From JALORV01 sp963703945 (lineage in GTDB: Bacteria > Pseudomonadota > Gammaproteobacteria > Burkholderiales > Burkholderiaceae_F), in NCBI GenBank assembly GCA_963703945.1, contig CAVPGM010000012.1, forward strand, positions 124,001 to 188,000: a stretch of 64,000 bases of DNA, read 5' to 3'. Below the pieces are notes generated by a model. That model saw only the letters and a program-made list of their open reading frames with translations, searched no databases and was not told where the DNA came from. A program made the position numbers and the translations under genes. Numbering within the stretch: the stretch's first letter is position 1; each line of letters starts with the position of its first letter. Positions 57,335 to 64,000 of the stretch are shown here, in pieces.

Positions 57335-58384
57335 ATGGACGACGGAAGGAGTGCGGTGGTGACGGACAGCAAGGAGCGGCAGAAGGCCCTCGCCGCGGCT
57401 TTGGCCCAGATTGAAAAGCAGTTCGGCAAGGGCTCCATCATGAGGATGGCCGACGGCGAGGTGGCCGAGGACATCCAGGTCGTTTCGACCGGTTCGCTCG
57501 GGCTTGACATCGCGCTCGGCGTGGGCGGCTTGCCGCGCGGTCGCGTGGTGGAGATCTACGGCCCGGAGTCGTCGGGCAAGACGACGCTGACCCTTCAGGT
57601 CATCGCGGAGATGCAGAAGATCGGCGGCACCTGCGCCTTCATCGATGCCGAACACGCGCTCGACGTGCAGTACGCGCAGAAGCTGGGAATCAACCTGCAG
57701 GAACTGCTGATCTCCCAGCCGGATACCGGCGAGCAGGCACTCGAGATCGCCGATGCGCTGGTTCGCTCGGGCTCGGTGGATCTGATCGTCATCGATTCCG
57801 TTGCCGCACTGACGCCCAAGGCCGAGATCGAGGGCGAAATGGGCGATTCGCTGCCGGGCCTGCAGGCGAGACTGATGTCGCAGGCGCTGCGCAAGCTGAC
57901 CGGCACCATCAACCGCACCAATTGCCTGGTGATTTTCATCAACCAGATCCGCATGAAGATCGGCGTGATGTTCGGCAATCCCGAGACCACAACCGGTGGC
58001 AACGCGCTGAAGTTCTACGCGTCGGTCAGGCTCGACATCCGACGCATCGGTTCGATCAAGAAGGGCGACGAGGTGATCGGGTCGGAGACGAAAGTCAAGG
58101 TCGTCAAGAACAAGATCGCTCCGCCGTTCAAGCAGGCCGGGTTTGACATCCTCTACGGCGAGGGAATTTCGCGCGAAGGCGAGATCGTGGATCTCGGTTC
58201 CGAACTCAACATCGTCGAGAAATCCGGCGCCTGGTACAGCTACAACGGCGACCGCATCGGGCAGGGCAAGGACAACGCGCGCGAGTACCTGCGCGCGAAC
58301 CCGGCGATCGCCCTCGAAATCGAAAACAAGATACGCACGGCGAAGGGCGTCGGCACTCGCGGGCCGGACAGCGCCGCGGGCTGA
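57335..58384 (+). CDS. recA: Recombinase RecA
   Basis: RecA forms filaments on single-stranded DNA, drives strand exchange and triggers LexA cleavage. The 349-residue product matches the family over its length: QFGKGSIMRM, Walker A GPESSGKT (76-83), QPDTGEQALEIAD, SQALRKLTGTI and the DNA loop NQIRMKIGVMFGNPETTTGG. The ATG at 57335 was preferred to an open frame reaching 57296 because a GGAGGCGG ribosome site precedes it and because the upstream part overlaps the second LexA box. recX follows 7 bases after its stop. Confidence 0.97.
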   Translation: MDDGRSAVVTDSKERQKALAAALAQIEKQFGKGSIMRMADGEVAEDIQVVSTGSLGLDIALGVGGLPRGRVVEIYGPESSGKTTLTLQVIAEMQKIGGTCAFIDAEHALDVQYAQKLGINLQELLISQPDTGEQALEIADALVRSGSVDLIVIDSVAALTPKAEIEGEMGDSLPGLQARLMSQALRKLTGTINRTNCLVIFINQIRMKIGVMFGNPETTTGGNALKFYASVRLDIRRIGSIKKGDEVIGSETKVKVVKNKIAPPFKQAGFDILYGEGISREGEIVDLGSELNIVEKSGAWYSYNGDRIGQGKDNAREYLRANPAIALEIENKIRTAKGVGTRGPDSAAG

Positions 58385-58391
58385 CAGGCAA

Positions 58392-58874
58392 ATGGCGGCG
58401 ACGGCCCGCAGCGACCGTCCGACGAGCCTGCTGAAGCGTGCCGTCGCCCTCCTTGCGCGTCGCGAGCACAGTCGGGCAGAGCTTTCCGCCAAGTTGCTGC
58501 GCCGGCTCGACGAGGGTCAGGACGCCGCCGATATCGAGCGCGTTCTCGATGAACTGCAACGTCGTGGCCTCCTCTCCGAGGAGCGGTATGCCGCCTCGGT
58601 AGTTCGCAGCCGGTCTGCTCGCTACGGCAATGCGCGGCTGAAACAGGAGCTCAAGGCACGTGGCGTAGCAGACGCCGCGGCCGCCGCGGCGCTGACCAGC
58701 GCTTCGACCTCCGAATTCGAGCGCGCGAGGGCAGTCTGGGCGCGGCGCTTCGGGACCTTGCCGGCCACGCTTGCCGAGCGTGCCCGCCAGGTCCGCTTCC
58801 TGCAATCCCGGGGCTTCGACTCCGCGGTCATACGGCGCATCCTCAACGGCCTCCCGAACGACGAGGCGATCTAG
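58392..58874 (+). CDS. recX: Recombination regulator RecX
   Basis: A 160-residue helical protein of the RecX family that binds RecA and limits its filaments. Features are LLKRAVALLARREHSRAELSAKL and the family motif ERVLDELQRRGLLSEERYA, then three helix repeats ending RFLQSRGFDSAVIRRIL. It lies seven bases after recA and is likely expressed from the same SOS promoter. Confidence 0.9.
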   Translation: MAATARSDRPTSLLKRAVALLARREHSRAELSAKLLRRLDEGQDAADIERVLDELQRRGLLSEERYAASVVRSRSARYGNARLKQELKARGVADAAAAAALTSASTSEFERARAVWARRFGTLPATLAERARQVRFLQSRGFDSAVIRRILNGLPNDEAI

Positions 58875-59000
58875 CGAGGGAGGCATTGCGCTTCGGCGCC
58901 CAGATCCGTCGCGCTCGATGGCGCCGAGATCGCTGTGCTAAATTTCTTCGTCGGGCCGCACCCAGGCATATCCTCGGCGGCCCGTTCCTTTTTGTCGCCG

Positions 59001-59659
<659 letters not shown>

Positions 59660-59663
<4 letters not shown>

Positions 59664-60826
59664 AGATCCACGAGTACCAGGGCAAGGACGTGTTCCGTCG
59701 GTTCGGTGTGCCCGTGCCGCGCGGAATTCCGGCCCTCAGTGTCGAAGAGGCCGTCAAGGCCGCCGAGAAGCTCGGCGGGCCGGTCTGGGTGGTGAAGGCG
59801 CAGATCCATGCCGGTGGGCGCGGCAAGGGTGGCGGCGTCAAGCTGGCACGATCGATCGACGAGGTGAAGCAACGCGCTTCCGAAATCCTCGGCATGCAGC
59901 TTGTCACGCACCAGACCGGGCCGGGCGGGCAGAAGGTCAGGCGGTTGCTGATCGAAGAGGGTGCCGATATCGCCAAGGAGCTCTATGTCGGCATGGTGGT
60001 CGATCGCGCGACTCAGCGCGTGACGCTGATGGCGTCGAGCGAGGGCGGAATGGACATCGAGCAGGTGGCCGCGGAGACGCCGGAGAAGATTCATAAGGTC
60101 CACATCGACGCGTCGCTCGGCCTGACCGACCATGACGCCGACGACATCGCGGTGAAGATCGGCATTCCGCGCGCCAGCATTCCTGCCGCGCGCGCCGTGC
60201 TGCAGGGGTTGTACCGCGCATTCTGGGAAACCGACGCCTCACTGGCCGAGATCAACCCGCTGATCCTCACGCGCGACGGCCGCGTGATCGCGCTCGACGC
60301 GAAGCTCAATTTCGATTCGAACGCGCTGTTCCGCCACCCCGAGATCGTCGAACTGCGCGATCTCGACGAGGAAGACCCGGCCGAAGTCGAAGCCAGTGAG
60401 TTCGACCTCAGCTACATCCAGCTCGACGGCAACATCGGCTGCCTGGTCAACGGCGCCGGACTCGCGATGGCGACCATGGACACCATCAAGCTGTTCGGCG
60501 GCGAGCCGGCGAACTTCCTCGATGTCGGCGGTGGCGCGACGGCGGAGAAGGTGACCGAGGCTTTCAAGCTGATGCTGCGCAATCCGGGCCTGAAGGCGAT
60601 CCTGGTCAACATCTTCGGCGGCATCATGAAATGCGACACGATCGCAGAGGGGGTGATCACGGCGTCGCGTGCCGTGCACCTCAGCGTTCCGCTGGTGGTA
60701 CGCATGAAGGGTACGAATGAGGAACTCGGCAAGAAGATGCTGAAGGACTCCGGACTGCCGATCATCTCGGCCGACACGATGGCCGAAGCCGCCGAGAAGG
60801 TGGTCGCGGCTGCCCGAGGACGCTAA
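59660..60826 (+). CDS. sucC: Succinyl-CoA synthetase beta subunit
   Basis: A 388-residue ADP-forming ligase beta chain, which binds nucleotide and takes part in the citric-acid cycle. MKIHEYQGKDVFRRFGVPVP begins the ATP-grasp domain, KAQIHAGGRGKGGGVKL is the phosphate loop, AEINPLILTRDG and GNIGCLVNGAGLAMATMD are the ligand-binding blocks, and LVNIFGGIMKCD is near the end. The length equals that of E. coli SucC. Its ATG overlaps the DUF2889 stop; sucD follows 11 bases later. Confidence 0.97.
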
Positions 60827-60837
60827 AGAGAACAACG

Positions 60838-61722
60838 ATGAGCATCCTGATCAACAAGCACTCCCGCGTCGTCACGCAGGGAATCACCGGCAAGACCGGC
60901 CAGTTCCATACGCGCGCGTGTCGCGAGTACGCCAACGGGAAGAACTGCTTTGTCGCCGGCGTCAATCCGAAGAAGGCCGGCGAGGATTTCGAAGGAATTC
61001 CGATCTTCGCGAGTGTCAGGGATGCGAAGGCCGCCACGGGAGTCAATGTCTCGGTGATCTACGTGCCACCGCCTGGAGCAGCCGACGCCGTCTGGGAGGC
61101 GGTGGACGCGGATCTCGACCTCGTGATCTGCATTACCGAGGGCATCCCGGTGCGCGACATGGTCATGGTGCGCGACAAGATGCGCAAGCAGAACAAGAAG
61201 ACCCTGCTGCTCGGTCCCAACTGCCCGGGCACGATCACGCCCGACGAGATCAAGATCGGCATCATGCCCGGTCATATCCATCGGAAGGGCCGCATCGGTG
61301 TCGTGTCGCGCTCGGGCACGCTCACCTACGAAGCGGTGGCACAGCTGACCGACCTCGGCCTCGGCCAGTCGAGCGCGGTGGGAATCGGCGGCGACCCCGT
61401 CAACGGCCTGAAGCACATCGACATCCTCAAGCTCTTCAACGAGGACCCGGACACCGATGCGGTCGTGATGATCGGCGAAATTGGAGGCACCGACGAGGAA
61501 ATCGCTGCTTTCTGGGCCCGCGAACATATGAGAAAGCCCGTCGTCGGATTCATCGCCGGGGTCACCGCACCGCCTGGCAAGCGCATGGGCCACGCCGGCG
61601 CGATCATTTCGGGTGGCAAGGGCACGGCGCAGGAAAAGCTCGATGTGATGGAGGCATGCGGCATCCGCACCACCAAGAATCCGTCGGAACTCGGCAGGCT
61701 CCTGAAAAGTGTGCTGAAGTAG
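60838..61722 (+). CDS. sucD: Succinyl-CoA synthetase alpha subunit
   Basis: A 294-residue alpha chain that carries the phosphohistidine. CoA-binding is shown by TQGITGKTGQFHTRACREY and the active histidine by RMGHAGAIISGGKGTAQEKL. It pairs with sucC and lies 11 bases after it in the order usual for proteobacteria. Confidence 0.97.
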   Translation: MSILINKHSRVVTQGITGKTGQFHTRACREYANGKNCFVAGVNPKKAGEDFEGIPIFASVRDAKAATGVNVSVIYVPPPGAADAVWEAVDADLDLVICITEGIPVRDMVMVRDKMRKQNKKTLLLGPNCPGTITPDEIKIGIMPGHIHRKGRIGVVSRSGTLTYEAVAQLTDLGLGQSSAVGIGGDPVNGLKHIDILKLFNEDPDTDAVVMIGEIGGTDEEIAAFWAREHMRKPVVGFIAGVTAPPGKRMGHAGAIISGGKGTAQEKLDVMEACGIRTTKNPSELGRLLKSVLK

Positions 61723-61761
61723 CCGCAAGCGTCCCGTCCGAATGGCGCAGCGAGATTTCGC

Positions 61762-62481
61762 ATGGACCTGATACAGGTTGCGGCCACTCCCGCCTTCTGG
61801 AAGTCGCTGCTCGAGATCATCGGCGTCAACATCATCCTGTCGGGCGACAACGCGGTGGTCATCGCGCTGGCGGCGCGTCACCTGCCGCACCGCCAGCAGA
61901 AGGGTGCGATCTTCTTTGGGAGCGCGGCGGCAATCGTGCTGCGGGTCTTGCTCACCGTGTTCGCAGTGCAATTGCTGCAGTACCCCTACCTCAAGCTCGT
62001 CGGTGCCGGGCTCCTGCTCTGGATCGGCGCCAAGCTCCTGTTGCCGGAAGATGAGCACGGGGATGGCGCACTCGATGGCAAGGGTGGGATGTTCGCCGCA
62101 ATCCGAACGATCCTGATCGCGGACCTGGTGATGAGTGTCGACAACGTGATCGCCGTTGCGGCGGCTGCCGAGACCGGACCGCCCGAGGCTCGCCTTGCGC
62201 TGTTGATCATCGGTCTCGGACTGTCGATCCCGCTGATCATCGTCGGCAGTCAGGTGCTCATGAAGTTGATGGCGCGCTGGCCGGTGATCATCACGCTCGG
62301 CGCGGCGCTGCTCGGCTTTGTCGCCGGCGAGATGGCGGTGACGGATCCGGCGATCGACGAGTGGTTCCACCAGCATTTCGGGCATATCGATTACGCCGTG
62401 TCGGTCGCGTGCGCCGTGCTGGTAGTCGTCATCGGCCTCACCTGGGCGCGTCGCCTCGAGAGACAGCGGGCGGCACGATGA
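61762..62481 (+). CDS. TerC-family integral membrane protein, first copy
   Basis: A 239-residue protein with about seven membrane helices and the two TerC signatures, LSGDNAVVIALAAR and SVDNVIAVAAAAE, each with an acidic residue that can bind metal ions. TerC proteins of the YjbE/YkoY type export manganese or act in metal-ion handling at secretion. Its stop overlaps the start of a second TerC gene (ATGA), so the two paralogues form a tandem unit. Confidence 0.88.
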   Translation: MDLIQVAATPAFWKSLLEIIGVNIILSGDNAVVIALAARHLPHRQQKGAIFFGSAAAIVLRVLLTVFAVQLLQYPYLKLVGAGLLLWIGAKLLLPEDEHGDGALDGKGGMFAAIRTILIADLVMSVDNVIAVAAAAETGPPEARLALLIIGLGLSIPLIIVGSQVLMKLMARWPVIITLGAALLGFVAGEMAVTDPAIDEWFHQHFGHIDYAVSVACAVLVVVIGLTWARRLERQRAAR

Positions 62482-63989
62482 CGGACGCCGTGTCATGGGT
62501 CGCCGAACTCGACTGGGTGGCGATCGGCGAAATCGTCCTGATCGATATCCTGCTCGGCGGCGACAACGCGCTGCTGATCGCCCTCGCGTGCCGCAAACTG
62601 CCACCGAAGCAACGCCGGCTCGGCATCATCTGGGGCACGGCAGGCGCGATCATCCTGCGCGTTGGCCTGATCACGGTCGCCGTTGCGCTGCTCGATGTTC
62701 CGGTGCTGAAGATGGTCGGCGGCCTTCTGCTGCTGTGGATCGGCATCAAGCTCATTGCGCCGGCGCCCGACGCGGATGATCATTCAAAGGTGCCGGCGAG
62801 TGAGAAACTGTGGTCGGCGGTCAAGACCATCATCGTTGCCGACTTCGTCATGTCACTCGACAATGTCATCGCGATTGCCGGGGCCGCCGAGCAGGCGGAT
62901 CCGAGCCAGCGAACTGGACTGATCATCTTCGGTTTGCTGGTTTCGGTGCCGTTCATCGTTTTCGGCAGCCAGGTGATCCTCAGACTCCTCGACCGCTTCC
63001 CCATCGTCATCCTTCTCGGCGGAGCGTTGCTCGGCTGGATCGCCGGCGGGCTGATCATCGGTGATTCCTTCTTCAAGGACCTTGTTCCCCAGGGCGCGAC
63101 CACGCGTCATGTCGTCAGTGCCGCGACCGCCGCGCTCGTCGTGCTGATCGCGAAGGTTCTGCAGGCGCGGCGCAGCGCGGCGTGGGGGAGCCAGCGCGTG
63201 ACTGTCGCCCTCGATTTCGCGCTGAAGACGCACCCCGGCCTGGTGCGACCACTCAACGAGGACGCGATCGGTGCCGACCCGTCTTGCGGGCTGTTCGCGC
63301 TGGCCGACGGTCTGGGCGGCTACAACGCCGGCGAGGTGGCCAGCGTGATGGCGATCAGCTCGGTGCTCGAGCGGTTGTCGTCCGCCCTCAGCGACTCGCG
63401 TGAAAGCGACGTGGCATTCACCCCGGACGAGGCGATCTACGACACCATCAACGAGATCAATTCGGCCATCTACAACGCTGCGCTCAACAGCGCGGCGTTC
63501 GAAGGCATGGCGACCACGCTGGTAGTCGGCTGGTTCCTCGGAGAGCGACTGTGGGTCGCGCATACCGGAGACTCGAGGCTGTATCGATATCGAGACGATC
63601 AGCTGGAGCAGCTGACGCGGGACCACTCGTTTTCGCAGGAATTGCTCGACGCGGGCATGGTGACCGAGGAAGAGGCGCGCATCCTGCCGGCCAAGAACCT
63701 GGTGACGCGCGCACTCGGCGCGAGCCCCGAGATCGAACCGGAAGTGCAGGATCTCGACGTCGCGGCCGGCGACCTGATCCTGCTCTGCTCGGACGGCCTG
63801 ACCGAGATGGTCGGCAGCTACGAGATCGCCGGGCTGCTGGCTGCCCAGGCCGATATGCATGAAACCGCGCGTCGGCTGGTCGATCTGGCCAACGAAGCCG
63901 GCGGCCGCGACAATGTCTCGGTCATCGTCGTCAAGGTGACCGGCAAGGACGAGTCCGATGCCTCAGCTAGCGCGCACGATGAGGGTTGA
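62478..63989 (+). CDS. TerC-family membrane protein fused to a PP2C-type protein phosphatase
   Basis: A 503-residue open frame in two parts. Residues 1-238 are a second TerC protein (LLGGDNALLIALACR and SLDNVIAIAGAAEQ). Residues about 241-495 are a PP2C serine/threonine phosphatase: VRPLNEDAIGAD, FALADGLGGYNAGE, VAHTGDSRLYRYRDDQ, and the end GGRDNVSVIVVKV. The join is short. At 63198-63201 the sequence GTGA could be a GTG start of a separate phosphatase gene overlapping a TerC stop; removing one base from the GGGGG run at 63184-63188 would give that. The call as one gene is therefore uncertain, though both domains are firm. Confidence 0.75.
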   Translation: MTDAVSWVAELDWVAIGEIVLIDILLGGDNALLIALACRKLPPKQRRLGIIWGTAGAIILRVGLITVAVALLDVPVLKMVGGLLLLWIGIKLIAPAPDADDHSKVPASEKLWSAVKTIIVADFVMSLDNVIAIAGAAEQADPSQRTGLIIFGLLVSVPFIVFGSQVILRLLDRFPIVILLGGALLGWIAGGLIIGDSFFKDLVPQGATTRHVVSAATAALVVLIAKVLQARRSAAWGSQRVTVALDFALKTHPGLVRPLNEDAIGADPSCGLFALADGLGGYNAGEVASVMAISSVLERLSSALSDSRESDVAFTPDEAIYDTINEINSAIYNAALNSAAFEGMATTLVVGWFLGERLWVAHTGDSRLYRYRDDQLEQLTRDHSFSQELLDAGMVTEEEARILPAKNLVTRALGASPEIEPEVQDLDVAAGDLILLCSDGLTEMVGSYEIAGLLAAQADMHETARRLVDLANEAGGRDNVSVIVVKVTGKDESDASASAHDEG

Positions 63990-64000
63990 AGCCGTGGCTA

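Overview
The window is 64 kb of GC-rich chromosome from a betaproteobacterium, most likely of the order Burkholderiales. The grounds are gene content and gene-order style: a TetR-type regulator inside a phenylacetate operon, a Liv-type ABC transporter with a LivM-LivG fusion, a phasin, a DUF3297 and a DUF3303 protein, tandem TerC proteins, a TctD/TctE-type two-component pair, and a TPP riboswitch before thiC. No rRNA, insertion sequence, prophage, CRISPR array or replication origin was seen. The order is inferred from gene content, not from a marker-gene comparison.

Layout. 0-5 kb: the 3' part of a phenylacetyl-CoA epoxidase operon (paaC-paaD-paaE), a TetR regulator, a PaaJ/PcaF thiolase and a LivK-like binding protein. 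5-9 kb: a two-helix membrane protein, a DUF3303 protein, a lipoprotein coupled to an SLC13 transporter, a phasin and a conserved hypothetical. 9-15 kb: a tightly coupled unrecognised operon (DUF362-like protein, epimerase, SRPBCC protein) divergent from a damaged propeller-like gene. 15-21 kb: livH-livMG-livF, the TPP riboswitch, thiC and a PEBP protein. 21-28 kb: an unrecognised Rossmann-like protein, yceH and a MacA-MacB type exporter. 27-34 kb: a PAS/Hpt protein, uppP, an AAA ATPase and a membrane glycosyltransferase. 34-43 kb: a lone ModA-like protein, aqpZ, a RuBisCO-like protein plus cupin operon, trmB, a 5'-3' exonuclease, a decayed cupin, a GNAT protein and thiS-osmC-thiG. 43-55 kb: tRNA-Gly, kup, ppk2, a ferric-reductase-like protein with a 30-residue coupled membrane peptide, kefF-kefC, a CDGSH protein, gabD, a prolyl-hydroxylase-like oxygenase, a carbonic anhydrase and two tRNA-Lys genes. 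55-64 kb: a two-component system, recA-recX behind two LexA-type boxes, a DUF2889 protein ending in a Pro-Thr repeat, sucC-sucD, and two TerC proteins, the second fused to a PP2C phosphatase.

How the genes work together. The paa genes open the phenylacetate ring and the thiolase finishes the route to acetyl-CoA and succinyl-CoA; succinyl-CoA ligase (sucCD) and gabD sit on connected C4 metabolism. thiC, thiS and thiG make the two thiamine halves. The RuBisCO-like protein and its cupin fit methylthioadenosine salvage that feeds isoprenoid precursors. kup, kefF/kefC and possibly the 115-residue membrane protein handle potassium.

Data quality. Between about 9 and 27 kb at least eight genes or gene parts, including thiC, yceH and macB, carry single-base frameshifts, mostly one extra base. 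Clustered lesions in housekeeping genes look more like sequence or assembly error than biological decay. Coordinates for these genes are given as if the frame were restored. Many adjacent genes overlap by four bases (ATGA or GTGA), which was used to choose starts.
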